Source: Hordeum vulgare subsp. vulgare (taxonomy: Eukaryota; Streptophyta; Magnoliopsida; Poales; Poaceae). Taken from it: a DNA stretch of 64,000 nucleotides. The stretch is taken from NCBI RefSeq assembly GCF_904849725.1, contig NC_058519.1, positions 110,658,881-110,722,880 of the forward strand, given 5' to 3'. Positions 25,196-36,081 of this stretch are shown one piece after another. Made by a program: the position numbers and the translations under genes. Under the pieces are notes generated by a model that searched no databases, was not told the origin of the DNA, and saw only the letters and a list, made by a program, of their open reading frames with translations. Each line of letters begins with the position of its first letter. The stretch's first letter is position 1.

Positions 25196-26294
25196 TCTTA
25201 ATCCCAGCTTACCAAAGAAACTCCAGGTTCTTAACTAATCAAAATCCATCACACTACCAGAACAGAAAAATGAGGAATCAAATTCTTGGAGAACCTCACA
25301 AGGACCATCCATCACGTCCCAATTTCGCGGAAAATAGGCAGATCAACAACAAGCTCTCATAACATTGCTCATCAGGCTCTAACCTCTGAATTTGATTGTG
25401 TCCTCTACTATAATTGTTGAGCTCATAGAGATAGCCGTTGTAGGATCATAAATAGGACCAAGAATGCAAATGTTTAGGGTTTAGGGTCCTTGTGTCACAC
25501 ATTTTCCTTTCCCCTTTCTCTAAATTGACTGGACCATTATAAAAATAGGGGCTAGTCAATTAACCTAAAAATGACATATGTTGGGTATAAGTTTCTACCC
25601 TTCAAGAAACCAATAGTAAAAACATTCGATGCAAACCTGTAGTTGCTTCACTTTTAGCTTGTCTCGCGGTTACAGGTGGGCTGGTCGAGTATGTGATCGT
25701 CTTCCTAGAATCCCAGTCATCAAGGATGTCTGAATGTTCATCCTGTCATTTAATTTGGTCGATTGTTGAGCCATGAACAAAAAGTATAACTGAATAACTA
25801 TACACGTCATGATTGTATTTTGATATGCTTATAAGATAACACATGTACCTCTCACGTACATCCAACTATGGGTCATCATAAGGTTCATGTTCCTGCAAAA
25901 GAATAGGAAAAGCAATGAGCAATTTAATCCGAAGGAGAAGATCAACAAAAAGTACAGGAAATCAAAAACAGCTAGGTGCCATGTCAAGATCCTTAATCAA
26001 AAGCGAACTATATTAGTTTAATATAAACGGCAATATAAAAAGCATACTAATTAGGAAGCATTAGTTAAGCCAACATATGATTTCTCCTTCCTGACTACTT
26101 TATCCTTTCACATTCAGCTCCCTGAGCTCCTCCTCTTTGTCACATGTATCTTGGAAAAGTAATCATCATGAAAGCTTTAGATGGAGTACAAGGAGATTCC
26201 ATTAGCTTTAGAAAAATTCTAGTACAAGCGAGTGTTGTGTTCCAGTAGAAGCAGATTAGTTTTGGAATCCACACCATACACAAATTAAATTGTA
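25196..26294. other. H3 sequence without recognisable genes
   Basis: About 1.1 kb of AT-rich sequence. A telomere-like GTTTAGGGTTTAGGG occurs near 25470 but is only two units. I see nothing else in it. Confidence 0.5.
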
Positions 26295-26387
26295 CTCCCT
26301 CCGTCCCAAAATAAGTCTCTCAACTTTGTACTAGATCTAGTATAAAATTGTACTAAGGTTGAGACACTTATTTTAGGACGGAGGGAG
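26295..26387. mobile_element. Stowaway MITE (Tc1/Mariner type)
   Basis: 93 bp. The terminal inverted repeat starts CTCCCTCCGTCC and pairs with GGACGGAGGGAG at the other end, flanked by TA on both sides (26293-26294, 26388-26389). Nearly the whole element can fold on itself, as is typical of grass Stowaway elements. Confidence 0.95.
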
Positions 26388-26414
26388 TATTTCTGTTATA
26401 TAACTTATAATCTA

Positions 26415-29400
26415 CTCCCTCCGTCCGGAAAAATTGTCCTCAGCTTAGTACATTTTCAATTTTACAAAAACACCCTTATTCTATTAAATCTCTTGCTAAT
26501 CCACCTATCTTCCACCTTCGTCGTCCGCAGCACCGCGCGCCCCAAGCCACTGTCTTCCTCGTCGCCGGCGGTGCGCCCCACCCACCGTTGGTATCATCCC
26601 GCGCCACTCCTCCGGCGCCGCCAACCTGCACAACAGCTCCCAACGTGTGCCCTGCTTACTTGTGAACACAGAGGCCAGCTTTGCCGCCACCCATCTGCTC
26701 CTCCGCGGCGACACCTCGACGGGCGATGGCTCCACAGCTCACGGGTGTCTCCTCCTCATCGTCCTGCTCGCATCCCCGGCCCACCAAGTCCAACCAATCC
26801 GGTGCCGGAGTTGGGCAAGATCCAGGCCGCCGCTACTCCACCGTCGTCCATCGAGGGTGACTACCGCATCCACCGTCAGGCGCAGCGCCGCCGCCCACCT
26901 GCTACATAGGCGACCACCGCCGTCTATCTGTCCTCCTCCTCGATTTCTTCTTCTTCTTTTTTGTCGAGGTGACCCAGCTCCTCCTCGCCGCCTCTGCTGC
27001 TACAAAATAGATTGACCCAACTCGCAGATGACCAAACTGATGTCAAATTAGAGCAACAACGGATCATACAGTTTGTAATTTTGCATTGACTGCTACCAAC
27101 TTGATGATTCTTGCATCTTAATTCATGTTCTGGTTGAAACATTATGCAGTAAACTGAATTTTCAGTAACTTGCTGCTCCTCTGCAACTTGCCGCTTGTCC
27201 CCTGCTCGTGTTGCATCGCCGGAGGTCCTCATCTCGTGTTGCTGCCGGTGATAACAAGTACAGAGCTCTTCCTGCATTACGTGTTCATGTCATGTGAGAA
27301 CAAGTACAGGGATCGTGTGCTGCTGCTGGCAAAATATCCAGTTAATTGTAAATTTGGAAAATACAGTTAACTGTTAGGGGTCGTGTTCTTTTAATAAGGC
27401 AGAATTAACTGAGAAATGAAAGATAACATTGAGGATAAGAAATTAAGATGACTGACTGAAGTTGAGCAACATGCTTCAGATTGAACAAGAACACACATAC
27501 CAATCTCATTTTCGGATGCGAACCAAAATTTCAGATGCAAAGGCAGGTGCCAAAGATTCACAAGATTCATTTCAGCCATAGATTCACAGGAGAATTAAGA
27601 TTGAAAGGATTGCATCTTTAGCCATTCCCACAAAAATCACACATAAACAATGCCGGCCTTGCTCATCGAGATCTGATGGAAGGGCAACAATATGAAGGAA
27701 CTGGATTTTTTATTTGAGTCCTCCACTTAAGCATTTACTGAATTTTCTGAATTTACAGAATAAGAACAAGTGCTTGAGGATGTTTCTCTGAATTTTGCTA
27801 TGTCATGTTTCTTTAAGGAATGACCATCTACTCTCAATAAAATTCAATTAAATTATGGAGCTGAATCTGACCTCCAGCTCAACAAACTGAAAATTATGGA
27901 GCTGAAAATTTATCTAAATGAAGCTTTCATCTACTCTGCAATGCAGCATTGAGCTTTCAATACATGAAAAATTACTGTCAGGAAGGAAGTGTTAACATAT
28001 CTGAAACTAAATTTGACAGCTGTTGTACTTAATGGAACATCGAAACAAAGCAATGGAGTAAATGGAAATGCAAAGTCTTCAAGAGGCATTTTGGATTATA
28101 GAAGCACTTTTATTCCGCGACTCTGAATTTATGCAGTTTCAAGCCAAAACTGAATCAATGGAGGGCGGCGGGTTGGTTACCTGATGTACAGGTGGGCGGC
28201 GGGTGGCGAATGTCGTAGACTTCTTCTCCGGAAGCGGCGTCTCAACGACCCACACAGCGCGGTCGTCGGGGAACTGGGCGAACCCGACGCTGCACAGCCA
28301 CGCCTGGCGGGATTCCACACCTGTTAATTTAGAGCAGCAAAACATTCAGAGGAGCGCCACTCTGCTCTGAATAAAGATCAGGAGCAAATCACACATGCAA
28401 GCCACCAATTCTACACATCACAACAGGAGAAACCACAGGACAATCCATGTGCAAGTCAGAATTGGCAATTCTTCTCCTGTAGGATAAATATCAGTAGCAA
28501 ATCTACTCCTACAGAGAGGAAATTGAAGGCATAATTGTCAATTTCCGTCAGGTTTTGATCTGTCAAGTTGATGTTCTATCAAGAACTTTGTTCAGAACAT
28601 ATCAACCTACAGTCACTACAATATCAATGTTATTCAGTCAAGTTGATGTTCAGAACATATCAGTGTTATTCTACAGGACATATTAGTGTTATTCTAAACA
28701 TATTGAATTGTTCAAAATTAGATGAATGAATGAAAATATCAGTGTTATTCATAACAGTAGAAGAGCAGGATATGCATGCTTGACAAAAAGAGAGCATAAA
28801 GTGAACATTCATAACAGTTTCAGACAACCAACCGATCCAGTTCAGAAGGTGGTTGTGGTGTAAAGCTGGATTGCACATAATATACCTCCAGACGTTTAAA
28901 AGCACACGACATGGTGCTGCAGCTTCGGAGCAGCAGCGGTGCCTTGAAGACCATCAGAAGCAGAGGGCACACATAAGTTGCTGAGGGCGGCAATCTTCCA
29001 CCGACAGAAGCAGAGTACGCCGTCAAGACCATCAGAAGAAGCAAAGTAACTTCAGTGCACTCACCAAGGTCGGTCGGGATGGCGTCGACGTGGGGTTGGT
29101 AGGGTCCGGTGTGGGGTCGGCACTCACCAAGGTCCAATCTTCACGAGCAGGCACGGATCTGGCCATCACCATGGCCAGCTCAATGGCTGAAAGGAAGGAG
29201 GCAGCAAGAAGGAGTTCGCCATGAAGAAGGAAGGAGGAGCTCGCTATGGCGATGATGAGGGACTCAAGGAAGGCGACGGCGAGGGACTCAAGGAAGGGGA
29301 AAAGTCGTTCCTTGAGCTTCCCGGTGGAGCTGCGGCCCGACGGAAGGGGGGAGGGAAGTTTGCGGGGGAGCTGCAGCGTGGCGGAAGTGAGGAGGAAAGT

Positions 29401-29591
29401 GCGCAGGGGAGCTGCGCGTCGGCAAGGCAATGCAGCGGCGTGGCGTGGGGAAGCTGCGAGGCATCGCCGGCGAGTGGGAGAGCGAGCGTGGTCACGGAAA
29501 GGGAAAGAACGTACTGCGGGTTATGTCGGGAAAAGATAAAGGACTTATTTGCAAAATCTACGCGGTGACAGCTTTTTCCGGACGGAGGGAG
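26415..29591. mobile_element. Large Mariner-like non-autonomous element with captured exon
   Basis: The two ends share a perfect 19-bp inverted repeat, CTCCCTCCGTCCGGAAAAA, flanked by TA on each side (26413-26414, 29592-29593). Inside, each end passes from about 70 bp of AT-rich sequence into a GC-rich block (26500-27000 and 29100-29480). At 3177 bp it is much longer than a MITE, but I see no DDD/DDE transposase. A short segment with exon-like structure lies at 28181-28320. Confidence 0.8.
28181..28320 (-). pseudogene. Captured exon of unknown gene inside the Mariner-like element
   Basis: On the minus strand a 140-bp GC-rich open segment is bounded by TTAACAG at its start and GTAACC at its end, the acceptor and donor signals of an internal exon. 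It encodes about 46 residues, including SRQAWLCSVGFAQFPDD and VWVVETPLPEKK. The surrounding sequence is AT-rich. I do not recognise the family. It could be a captured host exon or chance coding-like sequence. The base-composition contrast and the paired splice signals favour capture. Confidence 0.45.
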
Positions 29592-29593
29592 TA

Positions 29594-30850
29594 CATCAGA
29601 GAAATTATCAACAAAGTAAAGGAGCTTACTGCCTCTCCGGCTGCCTCCTGCTCTTCCTAGTCAATAACAATCCCGATGCCTCCTTCCGGGCAGTGTTTGT
29701 AGCTTGCACCACATCCAGATCCTAGTTAAGAGAAGCAAAACTATGAGCACAATAATCTGATTATTTATTAGGATCAGAAATATTTTGCCGAATGACAGAC
29801 TTAATATCAGCAATCCCCAGAAAAAATGGCTTTACATCTGCAATGTAGGAAATGATGGGTACCTTGATCAGAACTGATGGTGTGATGAGGTGAATACACC
29901 TGCAATTATAAGATGGAGATATCAGGTGTAAGCTTACAAGAATACTAATGCTACAGTGAACAAGTATAAATTTCCCAAACTTATAGGTTGCGTTATTACT
30001 TAAAAAATGCTTAGCATGATAGAACTGTTTATCCTACAGAAACCTGTCAGGATACTCTAGGAAATAAAGATGAACCAATGTGGCAGTGCATAAACGACAT
30101 GGATCTGAGAATAAAAAGGATTGCTATTGAAACTAACAAAATACGACCATTAAATCTGCTACTATCCCTCGCACTGGCAAGAGCAATTGATAGAAAATCA
30201 AGTATCTGAGATCAGCACTGACATAGCCAAAGAATATATGAACAATCCGCATGGTGAACATGCTCATTTCTACATAGTCAAACAAGCAGATGTGAGAAAC
30301 CTTCACCACCAAGCCAAACATCTCATAGATCAATCAAGTACATCCTAGAATCTACATGCGCATCACAAAGGCCAATCACAAGCCCTAACTCAAGCATGGA
30401 ATTCTACAATCCAGATCTGCACTGAAAAAATCAATCTTCATCAACAAAAGGAAATGAAAAACATAGAACACAACAAAGTGGATAATTTCAATCAATACAC
30501 CTATGCATAAGCCAATCCGACCTATAAATAGTTTTTTCATTTCATCTGCAACCAATGCCATCGCATCACATTCTCTGTTGATAGCCAAGATTAATGCGTT
30601 CTTGCCGCAATAAATCCCCTAATCAATAAAACTCATCAATGGTATGCTCAGAATTTTCAAATTAAAAAATAGCTAATCGTTCAAGCTAGAGAAATAGTGC
30701 ATTTAATTTCCAAGCAAATTCGTTGTAGTCTATGTTACAAAATGAAAAACTCCTAGATGATAAATAGAAAAATATTAAGCAAGCATACAGTCATAAATGT
30801 ATTAAGGGAGGAGCTAAGAACACCTACAAATACATTACACTATGAATTAC
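29594..30850 (-). other. H3 segment downstream of the NAP1-like exons, probably intron and unassigned sequence
   Basis: Mostly AT-rich. I looked for the next NAP1 exon on the minus strand and did not find it. A minus-strand open stretch of about 45 codons (about 29769-29906, containing VLIKVPIISYIADVKPF) and a short open piece near 29640-29730 have no family I recognise. Confidence 0.4.
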
Positions 30851-31270
30851 CTCGTCAACCAGCACTTCATTTGTTTTCAAAGCAGTGAGCCAGAAATCTG
30901 GGATTCCTTTAGCTGAAAAAAGGTTAACAGAACATCAGAATAGTGATCTCTAAGAGGCAGCGCAAACTTTGATTTCATACCATCTGAATCTCCCCCTCTG
31001 CAACATTTTCATTGGTAGGTTCTTGAGCAACACCATCAACCTCCACAACTCTATTTACAATGTTGTACCTCTGAAACCATGCAAAACAATGGAACAATTT
31101 GCACATAAGGAAATGGACAGAAGTTATATCTTTTCATATATTCACCTGAAACATTATAAGCACGGAGTAAGCGTACCTTAGTGTACAATGGTTCATATAG
31201 CTTTTGGTACTTGGCTCCAAGGGCGGCCCTTTCCTCAAAAAAACTTCCCTTCAATCTCATCATGTTGGCT
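30851..31270 (-). pseudogene. Nucleosome assembly protein 1 (NAP1)-like gene fragment, three exons
   Basis: NAP1 is a histone chaperone. On the minus strand, 31270-31177 encodes FEERAALGAKYQKLYEPLY, a hallmark of the NAP domain. Next, 31070-30981 encodes RYNIVNRVVEVDGV and an acidic stretch. Then 30912-30851 encodes GIPDFWLTALKTNEVL in a shifted frame. Each segment has AG before it and GT after it, so the exon-intron structure is kept. The second and third exons are out of phase, which a 2-bp insertion in GGGGGAGATTC near 30990 would explain. The N-terminus and the histone-binding C-terminal half are missing. The fragment lies in Helitron H3 in the Helitron's direction and is very unlikely to make a chaperone. 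Confidence 0.88.
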
Positions 31271-32397
31271 CTGAAGTATCACACAGATAAATGTTAGTTC
31301 TCTGGGGCAACCAAAGATCATACAATGAAATAGGAAATTTACTAAAGACATTGATCTACTCTAATCCAACAAATATGCATAGAAATGGAACTTTTCAAAG
31401 ATTCACCATGGATAATTGATATGATACATGACAAACTGAAAGCGATAAGGTTGACTACACACACAAAAATGCTAGGAAATGGAACAATACAAATGATGTA
31501 GCTTGTCTAAAGTTGGTCCAACCAATGTCGTTATACATGCTAGCATAAAAAAATACCAACATAGCGAATCATTTAATCCTGCATCTTAACTTATCAAATA
31601 GTTATAGTTCTAAAACAAACCTGCACACATAAAACAAACTCCTAGCAAAACACTGCATTAGGTTCATTCACTTGGCACTGAGATTTGAATAGCAAGTTCA
31701 GAAAGTTGTTCGGGTCAAATGAAAAGTTACATGCCACTAATTCTAGGCTGTAGGCAACATGATATTCTTAAAGTAGATACTCATGGCAGCGAAATAGGAC
31801 ATGATGTCACTAATTCTAGGCTGTAGGCAACATGATATTCTTAAAGTAGATACTCATGCCACTAATTCAGTGTTGAAATCCACAAGTACTTATTCAGTTC
31901 ATAATTCGCACCCTGGCTTATTCTGTGTTTACCATCCTGCTGACTTAGCATTCACATTCCTTGCCTCACTCACTCATCAACATATGGACTGAAATGAGTG
32001 AACAGGGACACTAAAATGTGTTTGTATACATCCAAATCACAAAAATGTTAGAACATCTTATAATTGTGGAAGGAGGGGGTAGTGCAATTGGACACAATTT
32101 CCTCAGAACAAAAGAAGGATATAATAAATTTTGGATCATCTAGGAATGCTTTGAGTCTAATTTAATATATTTGGCTCTCTGCATCACTTTCTATAGCGAA
32201 ATCCATTCTAGTTTCATATCAAATACTCTGCAATTCTCTTATTCCACCCAAGCATCCATACATAGAGTAAACAGGGTTACAGCAAAAAGGGAAAATATGC
32301 ATGATCTGGCAGAGTGGCAAGCAGTACACTTCCCGAGTGGTTAACATCTGAACCAAGATGAAAGCTGAAGAAAACAGGGTGAAGAAAAAGGGAGTAC
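31271..32397 (-). other. Putative intron between the Cys-rich exon and the NAP1-like exons
   Basis: About 1.1 kb of AT-rich sequence between a donor GT (32397-32396) and an acceptor AG (31272-31271) on the minus strand. A segment of about 50 bp is directly repeated (about 31738-31790 and 31805-31857). Confidence 0.45.
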
Positions 32398-32530
32398 CGA
32401 TGTTGACAGCCATTGCACTGGATGCAAGTGAACACATACAATTTCTTCTCTCCACTCCCACATATCTCACACCTTGCTGCTGGGCCTGCCTCCTCCTGCA
32501 GGGGAACTAAAGGAACCACACCCAAAATCA
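32398..32530 (-). pseudogene. Cys-rich exon of unknown origin upstream of the NAP1-like exons
   Basis: On the minus strand a short open segment encodes ARCEICGSGEKKLYVF, then TCIQCNGCQHR, and ends at a donor (TCG then GTACTC). The spacing CxxC ... CxxCxxCxH looks like a small zinc-binding fold. It is not part of NAP1 as I know it, so the Helitron may have brought together exons of two genes. I cannot name the source. A GC-rich block upstream (32640-32990) could be a first exon or promoter, but no convincing coding frame is visible in it. Confidence 0.45.
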
Positions 32531-33143
32531 TCCCCAAACCAACGCCCGGGACGAGACGGAAAAATCTGTCCCTCCCGATGGCCGATTCTGCGAGAGACTA
32601 TGTGGAATCACCAACAAGCACAAGCATGGATCCAATTTAGGGGATGAGGAATGAGGTGGAGGAGGACCTCGAGCCGGGATGCCACTGGGCTGCCGATGGT
32701 GGGGCGCGACGTGTGGCGGGGCATCCACTCCAGGACGGTGTCGAAGCAAGACAGGAGGTCCGGGCGCGGCTGGTGGCAGGGGGCGGTGGTGGCGAGGCGT
32801 GGGGGCGAGGCGGCGACGGGGCGGCGATGGCGGGGGCTGGGGCGAGGGGTGACGGGGCGGAGGTGGTAGGGAGTGGCAGGGCCGGCGGGGCATGGCGGCG
32901 AGGCGGTGGCGGGGCGTCGGCGGCGTGGGGTGGCAGGGGCCGGCGGGGTGCGGGGAGTAAAGGGAGTGGGTGTTTCTTTTGGGTGCTTAGGTGCGAGCAG
33001 GAGACGTGGGTCGGGACGTACGATGCTAATTACAACTGTTTCGTTAACATCGTTTCGTTAGTGTAGTTAACAACCATTAGATTACTATCCAACGACCAAT
33101 ATTTATAGTTGGATCTACCCTCTCGTGCTTTTAATAGTAGAGA

Positions 33144-33329
33144 TTAGGCACTCCCTGAAAAATCCCACATTAATTAAAAATTAGGAGCCGTTAATCTGGT
33201 GGGATCAAATTATTATGGTCCAGATCAACCCATCTAATACTCAACCAGTTTTTTAACTATTTCGAATGTGAAACTTACAAACCAAAATAGATACGATGCA
33301 AAAAAAATTAGATACGATGCAAAATCCCA
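33144..33329 (+). other. H1 sequence between H3 and H2
   Basis: 186 bp of AT-rich sequence with no gene. It continues the left end of H1 after removal of H3. Confidence 0.6.
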
Positions 33330-33364
33330 TCTTCTTCCCTAATAATAAAGCGCGTGTCGTCGGT

Positions 33365-33562
33365 CATTTTACAGAAAAACCCTCGCAGTTTCAGGTAATT
33401 AACCCGCAGTCCAATTTAAAGTCAGAACGAACTGTTTTCTGTCATTTTGCACAAAAGCCCTCATAGTTTTAGATAATCAACCCGCGGTCCATCTTGTAGT
33501 CACAACCGAACCGTTTTTTGCATTTTTCAAAAAACTCCCTGATGTTTCAAGTAATCAACCCG
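33365..33562 (+). repeat. 78-bp tandem repeat at the 5' end of H2
   Basis: Units start at 33365, 33443 and 33521. The third is partial and stops where the captured exon begins. Each unit contains a CATTTT start, AAAACCCTC-like sequence and AATCAACCCG. The units are diverged but keep exactly the same length. Confidence 0.85.
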
Positions 33563-33935
33563 CCTCCTCTCGCTCCTCGTCCCCTGCCTCCTCGCCTTCG
33601 TCCTCCTCCGCTTATCCGCCCTGCTGGACCCCGGCGCCGCCGTGCCCCACGTCAAGCGATCCCCTTCCCTGCCCCTCCGCTTCCGCCATGACGGTGCCTT
33701 CAAGATCCTCCAGGTCGGCACCTTCGCTCGCTCGCCTGATTTCCCCTGCATGCCCGCGCCTCGCCCGCTGACCCTTGCTCGCAGGTGGCGGACATGCACT
33801 TCAGCAACGGCGCCGCCACGCGTTGCCGGGACGTGGCGCCGGAGGTCGGCGGCGCGCGCTGCTCCGACCTCAACACGACCCGGTTCCTGCGCCGGCTCAT
33901 CGAAGCGGAGAGGCCCGACCTCATAGCCTTCACCG
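33561..33935 (+). pseudogene. Purple acid phosphatase-like (PAP28/29 type) gene fragment, two exons
   Basis: Exon 1 (33561-33713) encodes a hydrophobic signal-peptide-like stretch (LLSLLVPCLLAFVLL), then PLRFRHDGAFKILQ. A 71-bp intron follows with GT (33714) and AG (33784). Exon 2 (33785-33935) continues in phase with VADMHFSNGAATRC and CSDLNTTRFLRR, then PDLIAFTG, and is followed by GTGCGT. These are the start of the metallophosphoesterase fold of plant PAP28/29-type enzymes, including the metal-binding DxH of VADMH. The initiator Met is missing, and everything after FTG (most active-site residues) is absent. A host gene fragment was captured with its intron by Helitron H2. Confidence 0.9.
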
Positions 33936-34641
33936 GTGCGTGCTTTGGGTTGCTCCCCCCGCCGCTTCTCTTCTCACACAGCCACTGCTAGGTGGCCATC
34001 TAGCTCCAGAGATCGTGACTCCAGCCCATGGGATCTCCCCTGGCAGTCCCTGCCATTGATAGTCTTGCAGATTTGTCAGTTGAAATGATGCAACGGCATT
34101 GAAATTGGATCCAATCGATTAGTTGGTCACTTTGCCTGTAACATACCAGCGATATACAGCGACAAAGTTGGTGCTCTATGTGGTGCCAGCTTGATGGAGC
34201 TTGTGAGTTGACTTTATGAATGCTTCCCGTTTGCATTCAGATTTCAGAGGGGGTGGTTGGAAATGTTCACTATGGGTTACACTCTTATCGCCTATCTACT
34301 TGTAGCTCATCGATGCTCGACTGTTATTGATGGCATTTGTATAACCCCACGGCCCCGCGGGAATTTACTTCGCAAGAAATGTGGACCCATTGTCACTGAT
34401 GCTTACGGGTTTAACACGTGATAGAGCTAATGTCAGAGTACTAAGCTTACATTCTTCTTTTATAATTATATCTGAGCGAGTTCTCTGATGTATGCAAGGG
34501 ATTCACACATCGCTCCTCTTGGTTCTGAACTTCTGATGATGACCATCGTCGGCAACACAAATGTGATGCCATATGAAAATATATTGCGTTCAAAGTGTGT
34601 GTTATTTTCTCTTCCGTTGCAACGCACGGTTTTTTTGCTAG

Positions 34642-36081
34642 TAACAATTAAAAAAAACAATTCACGCTAGGAAGAAAAACTCCCATATCGGACTACATAC
34701 GTATTGCTCCAAGGTCTCTACCTCATGCCGATCTATACAATCATCATCAACATCCAGCAATCTCTATCAACTCCATCCATGGTCTCTTCCTCTCACGCCA
34801 AGATGCAGCAATCCAGATGCACGTGAAAGATTCTGACTACTTAACCGCAGGTGCATAAGCAATTGTTTGTTTTGTTGCTTAGATCCAATATGTTGTACCA
34901 AATTTTAATCGCATTGTTATACTATGAAATTCCTATTACTGACGAACTCTATCTAGCGTATGCCCGTGGTGGTAGCATGAGATGTGCAATGGGCTTCTTT
35001 GGTGAAGGGGCAGCGTTGAAGGATAGCTGCAAGGACCAGGAGTCGACCATAGTAGTTTCTCAAGGGCGGGAGTTGCCCTATCTGCATCAAAGTCCTATTT
35101 TAGTGTTGGTATACCTTCCCCTTCGCTGCATGTCCAAATGGTTTGGAACGATCATGCTAGATTCGTAATCTGTTCGAACATTAAGGTGACGAAATTAAGA
35201 GATTGCAGATGAAGGGAGTCTGCAGGGTGATTGCTCTCGAATCTTCCAGCGCCAATGGAACTTGGATATTTGGAAGGAATCGAAGGTGTTACATGATCGA
35301 TCACCAACGAACGGAATTAGGAGATCGCACAGGAAGGGGGTCGGCGAAGCTCCTATCCCATCTGCTCAGCCGCTGGTTCTCCTAGGTTATTGTAGCTACA
35401 CCATCTACCATGTCGCCCCTGTTGTTGCTAGGAGGTACGTGCTTGGTCAAATACTACAGCAATGACAATGCCAGGGCCATATATGCTTTGAAGAAACACT
35501 AGGACTAATGGCTCTCACATGGCCGTGCAAACGATCTCTCTCTAATTATTATTTTTTGTGCATACATGCGAGCAATACTACTTGCTGATCTCTAGAAGAA
35601 CCATGGGTGCAAGCTCTTCTGATCCTAACTCTCATCTCAATCTATACATCTAAAAATCCACCATCTCTTCCTCTCTCCATTTGCATGAAATCTCTATTCT
35701 CTTCCGACCCTAAGAATATATTTGTTCTTGCTCGTAGATTGTCCATACATACTTTCATCTCATCATGGTTGTATATAGGTTATAGTCAGCAATTTGATGT
35801 ATCTTCCTGAAATCCTGATAGGTTTATTACTCATCTGGCATGTATGATTTAAGGTATGCGTGCAAAAGTGTAATTTTATGAGTTCATGAAGATAACACCT
35901 GTTTAGGCGGTGAACACCAAAGTTAATATAGATGTTTCAGTTGGCTAATCCTTGAGAGCCATGACAATGGCTTATCTAATCCAAATCCTCTTTCTGTGAT
36001 TGTGTGGTTTGCTTAATATTTTTAGATGCGGACACTCTATATAGATGTGGTTGTATCTTATTGCTTTCATGTGTTGACAGA
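34642..36081 (+). other. H1 internal sequence without recognisable genes
   Basis: 1.4 kb between H2 and the 11 kb Copia. Open frames of 60-105 codons exist (for example 34851-35168) but show no family features or exon signals that I can support. Confidence 0.45.

Larger units (their letters stand above)
23521..33143 (-). mobile_element. Helitron H3 on the minus strand, carrying NAP1-like exons
   Basis: On the minus strand it starts TCTCTACTATTAAAAGC at 33143, after a host A, and ends in CTAG (23524-23521) before a host T. A hairpin CGTGC-GTT-GCATG (one G-T pair, 23547-23535) lies ten bases before CTAG. It is inserted 16 bp inside the left end of H1 at an A/T site. Its 9.6 kb hold gene fragments in the Helitron's own direction (30851-32530), a 3.2 kb Mariner-like element, a Stowaway MITE and a solo Gypsy LTR. 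No RepHel coding region is visible. Confidence 0.75.
33330..34641 (+). mobile_element. Helitron H2 (1.3 kb), carrying purple-acid-phosphatase-like exons
   Basis: It begins TCTTCTTCCCTAATAATAAA after a host A (33329). It ends in a hairpin region CCGTTGCAACGCACGG (34614-34629), a T-rich spacer and CTAG (34638-34641) before a host T. These are the expected Helitron ends. It carries a 78-bp tandem repeat near the 5' end (33365-33562) and two exons in its own direction. There is no helicase, so it is non-autonomous. Confidence 0.85.

Noticed and set aside
25470..25485. Telomeric repeat
   Set aside because: Only two TTTAGGG-like units, without an array.
30851..31270. Functional NAP1 gene
   Set aside because: Lacks the N-terminus and most of the NAP domain, the exons are out of phase, and it lies inside a Helitron.
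32528..33066. Long GC-rich open frames on both strands
   Set aside because: Pro/Arg or Gly/Ala low complexity in overlapping frames. GC-rich sequence lacks stops by composition. No family feature or exon signal.
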